64,000 nt of DNA from Paraburkholderia dinghuensis (GTDB lineage: Bacteria; Pseudomonadota; Gammaproteobacteria; Burkholderiales; Burkholderiaceae). Position 1 is the stretch's first letter. The number at the start of each line of letters is the position of its first letter. The stretch spans positions 186,001-250,000 of the forward strand of contig NZ_RQIS01000010.1 in the NCBI RefSeq assembly GCF_003837865.1, given 5' to 3'. Position numbers and translations under genes: made by a program. Under the pieces are notes generated by a model. The model searched no databases and was not told the origin of the DNA. It was given only the letters and a program-made list of their open reading frames with translations. Below are positions 42,906 to 53,086 of the stretch, in pieces.

Positions 42906-43703
42906 GTGAACATCAAATACCGTGTGTTGATTGTCGAAGACCACGATCTGCTACGTTCCGGGTTGCATTCAATGATCGCCGTGCACGGCGAATATGACGT
43001 AGTTGGAGAAGCGAGAGACGGCAAGGAGGCGCAGCAACTCGCGGCGCGGCTTTGCCCCGATCTGATCCTCATGGATTTGTCGATGCGCGGCATGAATGGC
43101 ATCGACGCGACCGCGCTGATCAAAAGCCGCATGCCGCAGGTCCGCATCATCGCGTTGACGGTGCATCAGAGCGAGGAGTACGTGCGCGAAGCACTGCGGG
43201 CCGGTGTCGACGGGTACACGCTCAAGGATGTGTCGTTCGACGAACTGCTCACGGCAATGCGTACCGTCATGCAGGGGAAGAAGCACTTCAGCGCGGACGT
43301 CTATGGCTTCATGGTCGACTCGTTCGTCATGGGACGCGAGGCCGCTGGACCGAAGAGAGCGTGGGACGTACTGACCGCCCGCGAACGTAGCGTGCTCAAG
43401 CTGATCGCCGAAGGGCACACGAACCGCCAGGTCGGTGAATACCTGAACCTGAGCCCGAAGACGATTGAAAAGTATCGCGCGAGCATGATGCACAAGTTGT
43501 CGATAGAGAACATGACCGAGCTTGTTCTCGTGGCGATCAGTATGGGGCTCCTGACTTCACTTGCCTCGCGGTGCGCAGAGCGGGAGACCAGCGGCACGCT
43601 CGCACGGACGCTCACCGGGCGGCTCGCCGACGTGCCGGATGGCCCGGCCGGCAATAGCGAACCGATGCCGGATGCCCGCATCGGCGACACGACATCGGGG
43701 TGA
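42906..43703 (+). CDS. NarL/LuxR-type response regulator 1
   Basis: This 265-residue regulator has a receiver domain with E11/D12 acid pocket, phospho-acceptor D57 in LILMDLSM, T84-type LTVHQSEE and K106-type LKDVSF residues. The LuxR helix-turn-helix lies at ~155-215 (LTARERSVLKLIAEGHTNRQ, SPKTIEKYRASMMHKL). A 45-residue tail follows the DNA-binding domain, longer than usual. AAAGGAG precedes the ATG. It is convergent with the histidine kinase gene, its probable partner. Its receiver is a close paralogue of that of the regulator at 45986. Confidence 0.92.
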   Translation: MNIKYRVLIVEDHDLLRSGLHSMIAVHGEYDVVGEARDGKEAQQLAARLCPDLILMDLSMRGMNGIDATALIKSRMPQVRIIALTVHQSEEYVREALRAGVDGYTLKDVSFDELLTAMRTVMQGKKHFSADVYGFMVDSFVMGREAAGPKRAWDVLTARERSVLKLIAEGHTNRQVGEYLNLSPKTIEKYRASMMHKLSIENMTELVLVAISMGLLTSLASRCAERETSGTLARTLTGRLADVPDGPAGNSEPMPDARIGDTTSG

Positions 43704-43736
43704 ATGAGCGCGTGGCGACGCGAGGCGGGGCAAGCG

Positions 43737-44867
43737 TTACAGCACCCACGTAGCGACGAGCAGCGTGCCGTTCAGTTCTGACGAGTCGATAGAGAAGTGA
43801 CCGCCTTGCGCCTCGACCCGATGCTGCATATCGACGAGGCCGAACCCTGATGCGCCGATTTCGTCCGGGTGCATCGGACGGGTCAGGTAGCCACTGCCGT
43901 TGTCGCTGACCGATAGATGCAGCGTGTTGCCGCTCAGTCTGAGTTCGAGTTCTGCTTCGGTCGCCGATGCGTGCTTCAGGATGTTGTTCAGCGCCTCTTG
44001 TACGATGCGAAAGATATCCGTCTTCAGGGGCGCCGGTATATCGTTATCCTCAACATTGCAGCGAAATCGGATCGTCAGGCTCTGCGTGCCGTGCGCGAAC
44101 CGCTGGCACAAGGTGGATAGCGCCGCCGGAAGGCCGAGACGATCGAGCGCTAGCGGGCGCAGCTCCCCACAGATACGGCGCATTTCATCCATCGTGTCGC
44201 GGACCTGTTTGACGGCGGTGTCGAGCAGTTGAACGGCCTCGTCGGTGCGACCGCCGCCCAGACGTATCCTGGCGTCCTCGACCATCAACTTGATCAACGT
44301 GAGATCCTGGCCCAGGCCATCGTGCAGATCGGCGGCAAGACGCTGACGTTCCGTGTGCTGGCCGAGCTGTAGCAGGGCCGCGGAACGATACGAAGAGTCG
44401 GACGGATCGTAGTTCGCAGGTGAGCGCGCGACCATGACGATCGGTTCGCAGAACAGCGTGAGCCGCGACCGGTTAGCAATTGCGACGCCTGAAATAGCGT
44501 GCTGATGCAGTGTCATTTCGACAGGCCGGCCGGTTCGTCCGATCAGAAGCGCATCGATCGCGCGGTATTCGTTCAGGGCTGGCGCGGACAATTGCGCCTG
44601 CAACGCGGTGCGTTCCTGACTCGGCGCGAAGTCGACGAGCCAGCGGCCGGTGAGTTCACCGCACTCCTGGCCGAGCAGCGCCGCGACGCGGCGATTCGCG
44701 CATAGCACGACGCCGTCGGCGGAAAGAACGGCAAGCGCCGCGCCGCGTGCGTCGGGGACCTGGACCGGCTCGGCACCGCGCAAGTGAACGGCACGGTCGA
44801 GCTCGCGCATGGCGTTGACCAGGTCTCGCAAACTCACGGGTGCACCAACCGTTCGTCCAGCAGTCAT
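43737..44867 (-). CDS. PAS-domain sensor histidine kinase (HisKA_3), soluble
   Basis: This 376-residue kinase has a PAS domain at ~40-150 (LAVLSADGVVLCANRRVAAL), the NarX/DesK-type dimerisation helix with phospho-acceptor H182 (RQRLAADLHDGLGQDLTLIK) and a HATPase domain to the end (IVQEALNNILKHA; VSDNGSGY; GFGLVDMQHRVEAQGG). No transmembrane segment is visible, so it senses a cytoplasmic or redox signal. The start at ATG 44867 is chosen over a TTG 39 nt upstream. It is flanked by two NarL-type regulator genes and should phosphorylate one or both. Confidence 0.9.
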   Translation of the reverse strand: MTAGRTVGAPVSLRDLVNAMRELDRAVHLRGAEPVQVPDARGAALAVLSADGVVLCANRRVAALLGQECGELTGRWLVDFAPSQERTALQAQLSAPALNEYRAIDALLIGRTGRPVEMTLHQHAISGVAIANRSRLTLFCEPIVMVARSPANYDPSDSSYRSAALLQLGQHTERQRLAADLHDGLGQDLTLIKLMVEDARIRLGGGRTDEAVQLLDTAVKQVRDTMDEMRRICGELRPLALDRLGLPAALSTLCQRFAHGTQSLTIRFRCNVEDNDIPAPLKTDIFRIVQEALNNILKHASATEAELELRLSGNTLHLSVSDNGSGYLTRPMHPDEIGASGFGLVDMQHRVEAQGGHFSIDSSELNGTLLVATWVL

Positions 44868-45107
44868 GGCCTGGTTACTCCAGAAAAGCCGAGGGAGAAG
44901 CACCAATTAGTGCCGATTTTAGGCCGCGTGAAGACAGGGAAGCAACCGGGTAAATGCCTCCCCATGCCTGGGGAGATGAAGGGGCCTCGACGGTGGGGTT
45001 CTACGCTGGTGGAGATACCCGCAAGGGTTTTGGGTACTTTCATCCAGTGACGCACGGTGTCCGGTTCGCAAGACTGGGAGGCACGCAAACGCATAAGGCG
45101 TCAGGTG

Positions 45108-45123
45108 TGGCAGCGGGTGTGCA
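45108..45123 (+). promoter_or_regulatory. Weak sigma-54-like element before sco
   Basis: TGGCAGCGGGTGTGCA keeps the GG-N10-GC spacing and 9 of 12 consensus positions of a sigma-54 promoter. It lies 36 nt before the Sco start. It is less convincing than the site at 42722. Confidence 0.25.
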
Positions 45124-45158
45124 ACCGCGACGCAGCCAGCGTGCGTGAGGAGGCGAGC

Positions 45159-45959
45159 ATGAAGACCATCCGGAATCTGCCGGTCAAGGTGCTGTGCGTG
45201 TTCTCGGCCGGACTGCTTGGCGTGATCGCGGCACCCGTGTACGGCGCAGACAACGCCGATGTCGCGACGGGCGACGCAGCCGCAGACCATGCCACGATGG
45301 ACGACGGCACGACGAACGGCACGACAAACGGCGCCGCGCCCGACCATCACGCCATGAACGGCATGGCGATGACCGACGAGGCGATGGACGCCATGGCGCC
45401 CTCGACGCCGGACGCGAAGTCGGACGAAGCGGCGGCGCATGCACATCACCACATGATGGACAGCGGCACGATCAAAACGACAGTCGACTACACGTTGCCC
45501 CCCGTGACGCTCGTGCGGGAAGACGGCAAGCAGGTATCGCTCACCGATGAGTTGAACGACGGACGCCCGGTCCTGCTGACATTCATCTACACGACCTGCA
45601 CGACTGTCTGTCCGATGGTCAGCCAGACCTTTCAGGAGTTTCAGGAAAAGCTGGGCAGCGAGCGCGACAAGGTGCATCTGGTGTCCATCTCGATCGACCC
45701 GGAGGAAGACACACCCGAGCGCTTGCGGGCCTATGCGGCGCGCTTTAACGCAGGCCCTGAATGGCAGTTCTACACGGGCACGATCGAGGCGAGCATCGCC
45801 GCGCAGCAGGCGTTCAACGTCTATCGCGGCGACAAGATGAACCATACCGCGGCGGTATTTTTCCGCGCCGCACCGGGGCGGCAGTGGCTGCGCATCGACG
45901 GGCTTGCGTCGCCGGCCGAACTGCTCGACGCGTACCGCCAAGTGCTTGCGGCCCAGTAG
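45159..45959 (+). CDS. SCO1/SenC-family copper chaperone with His/Met-rich linker
   Basis: This 266-residue protein has a signal peptide ending near VYGA and a thioredoxin-fold Sco domain with the copper motif CTTVC (C147, C151) and the third ligand H229 in MNHTAAVFF. Sco proteins deliver copper or reduce thiols at copper sites in the periplasm. Between signal and Sco domain there is a ~65-residue linker rich in His, Met and Asp (DHHAMNGMAM; AHAHHHMMD), probably extra copper-binding. The ATG at 45159 has GAGGAGGCG upstream. The context with multicopper proteins suggests it metallates them. Confidence 0.92.
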   Translation: MKTIRNLPVKVLCVFSAGLLGVIAAPVYGADNADVATGDAAADHATMDDGTTNGTTNGAAPDHHAMNGMAMTDEAMDAMAPSTPDAKSDEAAAHAHHHMMDSGTIKTTVDYTLPPVTLVREDGKQVSLTDELNDGRPVLLTFIYTTCTTVCPMVSQTFQEFQEKLGSERDKVHLVSISIDPEEDTPERLRAYAARFNAGPEWQFYTGTIEASIAAQQAFNVYRGDKMNHTAAVFFRAAPGRQWLRIDGLASPAELLDAYRQVLAAQ

Positions 45960-45985
45960 CGAGTTGCCTTCGGAGGACGGACGAA

Positions 45986-46696
45986 TTGGGCTCGCGACAT
46001 CGCGTCCTCATTGCGGAAGACCAGCGCCTGCTGCGGGGCGGACTGTGCGCTATGGTCGCCGCGCTCGACGACTTCGAGATCGCGGGCGAAGCGGGTGATG
46101 GCCGCGAGGCGTGTCACCTCGCGGCGAAACTGGACCCCGATCTGATCCTCATGGACCTGTCCATGCCTTCGATGGGCGGTCTCGATGCGATCGCCAGCAT
46201 CAAGCAGATGCGTCCGGCGATTCGGATCATCGCGCTCACCGTTCACTTCACCGACGACCATGTCGACGCCGTGCGAATGGCGGGCGGAGACGGCTACGTC
46301 GTCAAAGATGCCGCGTTTGCGGACATCGTCGACGAGATGCGGCGCGTGATGAACCGGCTGCCTCGCGTGCCGGCGTACAGATCGCGGGGGACGCTCTGGA
46401 TATCCGGCGTCGAACCGGAAACGGACGTGCCCGACGACCGTGCGACCGCGTGCGCGCCGGCGCGGCCATTCCTCACACAACGTGAGCGCACGGTTCTGCG
46501 GCTCGTGGCGCAAGGCCACACGAACCGCGAGATCGGTGCATCTCTGAGACTCAGTGCCAAGACGGTCGAAAAGCACCGCGCAAGCCTGATGCGCAAGCTC
46601 GCTGTGACCAACGTGACGGGTCTCGTTCGCGCCGCGCTGGACATGGGCATGGTTGCCTTGCCGGATCGCGCGCGCACGCTCATCACCTTCCTGTGA
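45986..46696 (+). CDS. NarL/LuxR-type response regulator 2
   Basis: This 236-residue regulator starts at TTG 45986, 26 bp after sco, with GGAGGA 8 nt upstream; the long frame before it overlaps sco out of frame and is not real. It has E11/D12, phospho-acceptor D57 (LILMDLSM), LTVHFTDD and VKDAAF receiver residues, and a LuxR helix-turn-helix at ~165-225 (LTQRERTVLRLVAQGHTNRE). It resembles the regulator at 42906 closely over the receiver. It lies just before the type II secretion operon and probably controls it. Confidence 0.9.
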   Translation: MGSRHRVLIAEDQRLLRGGLCAMVAALDDFEIAGEAGDGREACHLAAKLDPDLILMDLSMPSMGGLDAIASIKQMRPAIRIIALTVHFTDDHVDAVRMAGGDGYVVKDAAFADIVDEMRRVMNRLPRVPAYRSRGTLWISGVEPETDVPDDRATACAPARPFLTQRERTVLRLVAQGHTNREIGASLRLSAKTVEKHRASLMRKLAVTNVTGLVRAALDMGMVALPDRARTLITFL

Positions 46697-46841
46697 TTTC
46701 CGCTTGCGATGCGGCCGGCACCGGGAGGGCGATTACCCATCGCGATGGACGGATCTCCCTACTTATTGCGGGCGTTTTCGTGCTCAAGAATGGTAGCAAC
46801 GGGCCGCATATGGGCAGCGGTCGGTCGGTAAAGGAGGCGCC

Positions 46842-47312
46842 GTGCAATACGAACGAGGCTCCACCACAGACACCGTGCGAATCCGCACTGCGGCGGCGCG
46901 ATCCTCGCGCATGGCGCGCGGCTTCACACTGCTCGAGCTGCTCGTCGTCATGGTCATCATCGGTTTGCTCGCAGGCCTCGTTGCGCCGCGCTACTTCGAA
47001 CAGATCGGCAAATCGAACACCCGCATCGCGAAGGCGCAAATCGATTCCCTCGGCAAGGCGCTCGATCAGTACCGTCTCGACGTCGGCGAATATCCGACGA
47101 CTGAGGAGGGGCTCGATGCGTTGATGACGAAACCCCAGGACGCGCCGCACTGGAGCGGGCCCTATCTGCAAAAGGCCGTGCCGCTCGATCCGTGGGATCG
47201 TCCCTACCACTATCGCTCGCCCGGCGAGCACGGCGATTACGACCTGTACTCACTCGGCAAGAACGGCCAGGGGGGTGGCACTGGCGAGAACACCTCCGTC
47301 ACGTCCTGGTAG
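46842..47312 (+). CDS. gspG: Type II secretion major pseudopilin GspG
   Basis: This 156-residue pseudopilin starts at GTG 46842 (AAGGAGG 4 nt upstream). The prepilin peptidase site is ARG|FTLLELLVVMVIIGLLAG, with Glu at +5. The mature part has the GspG pattern: YRLDVGEYPTTEEGLDALM, PYLQKAVPLDPWDRPYHYRS and a C-terminal SLGKNGQGGGTGEN (calcium-site region). A 27-residue leader is longer than usual; Met24 is an alternative start. It leads an 11-gene operon with GspF, GspE, PilMNO-like proteins and secretin. Confidence 0.95.
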   Translation: MQYERGSTTDTVRIRTAAARSSRMARGFTLLELLVVMVIIGLLAGLVAPRYFEQIGKSNTRIAKAQIDSLGKALDQYRLDVGEYPTTEEGLDALMTKPQDAPHWSGPYLQKAVPLDPWDRPYHYRSPGEHGDYDLYSLGKNGQGGGTGENTSVTSW

Positions 47313-47334
47313 TGCGCGAAGCGAGGAGACCGGC

Positions 47335-48525
47335 GTGAAATATCTGCTCCATGGATTCGATGCCTCGGGCGAACTGCAGAAGCTGCGGATCGACTGTGAC
47401 ACGCCGCGTGCCGCCGAGGCGCTTGCCCGGTCGCGCGGTCTGCGCATCGTCTCCGTGAGGCCGGTGCGACGCGCGATGCCGGGCCTGCGGCCCAGGGCAT
47501 TCCGGTTCGACGTCGATCTGTTCGCACGCGAACTCGCGGCTTTGCTCGATGCCGGTGTCGGCGTGATCGAAGCGCTGCGCACGCTGGGCGGCAACGAGCG
47601 GCGAGATGCGTCCGCAGCTGTGTATCGCGATCTGCTGAAGTACCTGGAGGAAGGGCATTCGCTTTCGGCCGCCCTGGAACATGCGGGTAGCGTGTTTCCA
47701 CCCGTGCTCGTCGCCTGCGTGAAGGCGAGCGAGCAGACGGGCGGACTTGCCGACAGTCTCGCCCGCTATTCCCGCAATAGCGCGATGCTGCGTGAGTTGC
47801 GCAGTCGCGTTGTGTCCGCGGCCATATACCCGTCCGTGTTGCTGCTCGTCGGTGCTTGCGTCGTTCTGTTTCTGCTCGGCTTCGTGGTGCCGCGGTTCGC
47901 GACGCTTCTCGAACACAGCGGGCACGAGCTGCCTTTTCTGTCGCGCGTTCTGATGGCGTGGGGCGTCGTCGTGCACGCGCACGGAACGGCCCTCGCCGTG
48001 GGGACGGTTGTTTGCATCATTGCGGCCGTGGTGGCCCTGCGCCGCCCCGCGACACGCGACTGGATCGTGGACCGTCTCGTCACGCTGCCCGGAATCGGCC
48101 CGCATTTTCATGTGTTCTGCCAGTCGCAGTTCTTCCGCACTGCTGCAATGCTCGTCGATGGCGGCATTCCAGCAGTGCGCGCGTTCGAGCTTGCGCGCGG
48201 TCTCGTGGGGCGCGCCGATCGCGCGGCACTCGCCGAAGCGATGCAGCGTATCCGCAACGGCACGCGCATGTCGGAGGCTTTTCAACAGACTGGCCTTGCG
48301 AGCGCCATCACGTACCGGCTCCTGACCGTTGCGGAAAAGACGGGCGCGCTTGGCCCGGTGCTCGACCGGATCGCCGGCTTTCAGGAGGCACAGGTGTCGC
48401 GGACGATCGACTTCGTGTCGCGGCTCGTCGAGCCGGTCATGATGATCGTGATTGGTGTCGTGATCGGCGGCATCGTGGTGCTGATGTACATGCCGATCTT
48501 CGAGATCGCATCGAGCATCGGGTAA
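47335..48525 (+). CDS. gspF: Type II secretion inner-membrane protein GspF
   Basis: This 396-residue GspF/PilC-family protein has two T2SSF repeats (residues ~60-185 and ~265-385) and three membrane segments (near 165-190, 215-235 and 365-390). Family signs are LAALLDAGVGVIEALRTLGG, ASEQTGGLADSLARYS, RTAAMLVDGGIPAVRAFELA and VAEKTGALGPVLDRIA. It anchors the secretion ATPase at the membrane. I chose GTG 47335 (GAGGAGA upstream, YLLHGFDASGEL start); an earlier GTG overlaps gspG. Confidence 0.94.
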   Translation: MKYLLHGFDASGELQKLRIDCDTPRAAEALARSRGLRIVSVRPVRRAMPGLRPRAFRFDVDLFARELAALLDAGVGVIEALRTLGGNERRDASAAVYRDLLKYLEEGHSLSAALEHAGSVFPPVLVACVKASEQTGGLADSLARYSRNSAMLRELRSRVVSAAIYPSVLLLVGACVVLFLLGFVVPRFATLLEHSGHELPFLSRVLMAWGVVVHAHGTALAVGTVVCIIAAVVALRRPATRDWIVDRLVTLPGIGPHFHVFCQSQFFRTAAMLVDGGIPAVRAFELARGLVGRADRAALAEAMQRIRNGTRMSEAFQQTGLASAITYRLLTVAEKTGALGPVLDRIAGFQEAQVSRTIDFVSRLVEPVMMIVIGVVIGGIVVLMYMPIFEIASSIG

Positions 48526-48540
48526 CGCCGGAGCCACAGG

Positions 48541-50227
<1,687 letters not shown>

Positions 50228-50247
<20 letters not shown>

Positions 50248-51124
50248 ACCCGTCACCATCGGCATCGCGACCGATCATGTCGCGGTCGGCCCGAGCGTGT
50301 GGCCGCGTGACGGGCTACAGCAGCGGATCGAACGGCACCTTTACGGGGCGCGCGTTGAGGACGCGCTTGTGTCGTTCGACATCGCGCCGCAGCAGTGGGC
50401 AACCGAGGCCGGTGTCATCGACGCGCTAGGGACGGCGCTCGTCCATGCAGCGACGATTTCGGGGCCGCAGGCGCGGCTGCCGCTAAAGCGCAGGGTCTTC
50501 GTCGTGCTCGACGATTTCTGGGGATATCACACGATCCTGCATGGCGATTTCCGGTCGCTTCGGACACACGAAATCGAGGAGATCGTGCTCGCGCATTTCG
50601 CCGACGTGAACGACATTGACGCTGCCTCTGTGCTCGTCCGCTTCGACGTTCAGCGCGGCGGACGGGCGGTCTTTGCGAGCGCGCTGGCGCGTTCCCTGTA
50701 CGACGCCATTCATGATGCGGTCATTGCCGCGGATATGAGCATCGCCAGTCTGACGCTGTGGTTGCCGGTGCAGTTGCAGGCCCTGCGCGCTCAGGTTGCG
50801 TCGAGCGAGGCGATGCTGTTGTTCGTTGGCAGCACGCTCCTCCAGGCGGTGCTGGTCGATGGCAATGGATGGTCCGGCTATGACGCTCAACGGCGTTTCC
50901 AGGGCGACCCGGTGAACTCTGCGTGGATTGCCGGTTTCGCCGAACAGGTTTTCGAGCGCGCCGCGCCTCACGCGGGCGTCGCGCGCGAAGACTACGACGT
51001 CTATCTCTTTGGGGATGCGGTCGACGCGGCGGCGTTCGAAGGCCGTTTCCGTTCGGTGATCCACCCCGTGCAGTCCAGTGCCGACTGGTTGTCGAGCCGC
51101 CAACCGGCAGAGGCCGTGCAATGA
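50228..51124 (+). CDS. PilM/GspL-cytoplasmic-like assembly protein
   Basis: This 298-residue protein starts at a GTG inside the end of gspE and has no signal or membrane segment. Its place, size and weak actin-like features (FVVLDDFWGYHTIL; LLFVGSTLLQAVLVDG) suit the cytoplasmic GspL/PilM role that links ATPase to the membrane platform. Sequence resemblance alone is low, so the assignment rests mainly on order: it precedes PilN- and PilO-like genes with 4-bp overlaps. Confidence 0.65.
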
Positions 51125-51651
51125 TGCCCGACCTTCACATCGATTTCGGCCAGCGGCAACAGCGTCCGGCACGTGCCGGCATCGCACTGCTTGGCGTCGC
51201 GCTCGTGCTGACCTGTGTTGCCGTCGTGCACTTCTGGTCCGCGCAGGATACGCGCGAGCGCCAGGACGCGGCACTCGACGCTCAACGGCAGGCGTCCTTC
51301 GTGAAGTCTCACGCACCGAAAACCGCACCCACGCCCGCGCAGAAGCTCGCGCAGACACAAGCCGCCGCGGTCCTGCGGGAGCTTACGGTGCCGTGGCAGG
51401 ACCTGCTGTCGATCGTCGAGGATTACCGCAACCAGGACGTTGCGTTGATCGGCATCGACCAGAACCCGGCGCTCAGTCAGATACGTATCACCGCGGAGGC
51501 GAAGAACCTCGATGCGATGGTCGCTTACCTGCGCTATCTGCAGACGAGTGTGCTGCTGCGTCAGGCTGTCCTGAACGAGCATCTGGTCGAGACGAACGTG
51601 CCGGGTAACCCCGTTCGCTTCCAGATCACCGCAGTGTGGGGCAAGCCATGA
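51121..51651 (+). CDS. PilN/GspL-periplasmic-like membrane protein
   Basis: This 176-residue single-pass protein has a short cytoplasmic N-terminus, one membrane helix at ~19-39 (AGIALLGVALVLTCVAVVHF), a coiled-coil-like stretch and a ferredoxin-like periplasmic part (LIGIDQNPALSQIRITAEAK, then LRYLQTSVLLRQAVL). This matches PilN or the C-terminal half of GspL. ATG 51121 overlaps the upstream stop by 4 bp. Confidence 0.72.
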   Translation: MMPDLHIDFGQRQQRPARAGIALLGVALVLTCVAVVHFWSAQDTRERQDAALDAQRQASFVKSHAPKTAPTPAQKLAQTQAAAVLRELTVPWQDLLSIVEDYRNQDVALIGIDQNPALSQIRITAEAKNLDAMVAYLRYLQTSVLLRQAVLNEHLVETNVPGNPVRFQITAVWGKP

Positions 51652-52223
51652 AGCCCACACAGGCCATGTTCCAGCGCGAACTCTGGCGCGATCGCTGGCT
51701 GACGTGGCGGTTCGAATCGCGTAGAACACTCGGCGTGCCCGGGCTGCTCGGTATTGCGCTGATTGCGACCGCGATGTTGATCGTCGCGACGACGCCCGCG
51801 ACCGACAGCGAAGACATCACATCGAAGACACGGCCTGCAAAGCGCGCGGGGCACGCGTCCACCGGCCGGCCGAGTGCCGGGCCCATCGCGCTCAGCACCT
51901 TGCCTGAACTCTTCCCGACGTTCGGCCAGAGCGCGGACGACATCGCATCGATTATCGGTTTCGCGCGCGAGAGCAATCTGACGCTAGGCTCGGCGGAATA
52001 TCAGATGGGCAACGCCGAGCCGGGCGCAGGTTTTCTGCACTATCAGGTACTCATCCCCGTAAAGGATCAATATGCGTCGATCCGTCGTTTCGTCGCGCTC
52101 GTGCTGAATAGCGTTCCGAACGCCGCGCTACGCGAGATTCATGTCGAACGTCCCGCCGTCGATGGAGAAGTGCTCGACGCGCGTGTGCGGTTCGAACTGA
52201 TCTATCGGAGGGCGGGGCCATGA
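51648..52223 (+). CDS. PilO/GspM-like membrane protein
   Basis: This 191-residue single-pass protein has a membrane helix at ~28-47 (TLGVPGLLGIALIATAMLIV) and a periplasmic ferredoxin-like domain (ADDIASIIGFARESNLTLGS; YQVLIPVKDQYASIRRFVAL) as in PilO and GspM. ATGA overlap with the previous gene and ATGA overlap with the next indicate coupled translation. It would pair with the PilN-like protein to form the inner-membrane platform. Confidence 0.72.
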   Translation: MKPTQAMFQRELWRDRWLTWRFESRRTLGVPGLLGIALIATAMLIVATTPATDSEDITSKTRPAKRAGHASTGRPSAGPIALSTLPELFPTFGQSADDIASIIGFARESNLTLGSAEYQMGNAEPGAGFLHYQVLIPVKDQYASIRRFVALVLNSVPNAALREIHVERPAVDGEVLDARVRFELIYRRAGP

Positions 52224-53086
52224 GAGCGCGACGCATCGAGTACCTCGTCGTAGCGCTGTGCGGGCTGATCGCCAGTACGTACGGTTTGCGCGCGCTCACG
52301 GTGACGACTCACGCGCCTGCCTCGTCGTCGCTGCCAGGTGCGCCGCTTCGCGCCGCGCAACATCTGGCGGCCGGCTTCATGCCGATCGAGAAAACGGCGG
52401 GCGGCGACGGGCAGAAAGCGGTGGCCGCGAAGCGCAGCGCGACGACGGCTGCTGCTACGCCGACGGCCGGTGCGCCCCACACGGATAACCGCGGCGCTGT
52501 GTCGTCCGAACTCGTAGACGTGGATCGCATAACAGGCGCGGGCGTGGCGGCTGACGCGGAAGCCGCATCGGATGCTCGTGTCGACACGGCGACACAGGTG
52601 CAGCATGACGAAGCAGCGTTGCTGGTCGACCGGGTCGCAGGCGCCGGGGTGGCGCCCGATTCCGAAGCACCATCTGTGGCCCACGACGAACCCGCGCGCC
52701 CAGTCGCAGCGCCTGCCCGGTCTGCCCCGCTCAGTCGGCTCGCGTCGTTGCGGGCGCCGCTATCGCTAACGGCGGTCAACAATCCGTTCATTTCATCGTC
52801 GTGGCTTCCACCCGCGCCGAAAGTCGACGTGCCTGAGCCGCCGCCTCCGCCGCCTCCACCACCGATGGCGCCGCCTCTGCCATTCGCGTATCTGGGTCAA
52901 CTCGATGCGCAGGCGGCGAAACCGCAGGTGTTCTTGAGTAACGGAGACGACCTGCTGATCGTTTCGACCGGCGACGTGATCGACGCGCGGTATCGGGTCG
53001 AATCGATATCGGATGCGGAAATCGTGATGGTCTATCTGCCGCTTAACCAGCGCCAGGTTATCTCTATGAAGTCCGAAGGGAACTAA
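52220..53086 (+). CDS. GspC/PilP-like periplasmic connector
   Basis: This 288-residue protein has an N-terminal membrane anchor (~7-26), a long Ala/Pro/Asp linker, a poly-proline run (~205-220) and a C-terminal homology-region-like domain (PFAYLGQLDA; GDDLLIVSTGDVIDARYRVE; IVMVYLPLNQRQVI), like GspC HR or PilP. It should connect the inner-membrane platform to the secretin. The linker holds a near repeat, VDRITGAGVAADAEA (101-115) and VDRVAGAGVAPDSEA (137-151). Confidence 0.75.
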   Translation: MRARRIEYLVVALCGLIASTYGLRALTVTTHAPASSSLPGAPLRAAQHLAAGFMPIEKTAGGDGQKAVAAKRSATTAAATPTAGAPHTDNRGAVSSELVDVDRITGAGVAADAEAASDARVDTATQVQHDEAALLVDRVAGAGVAPDSEAPSVAHDEPARPVAAPARSAPLSRLASLRAPLSLTAVNNPFISSSWLPPAPKVDVPEPPPPPPPPPMAPPLPFAYLGQLDAQAAKPQVFLSNGDDLLIVSTGDVIDARYRVESISDAEIVMVYLPLNQRQVISMKSEGN

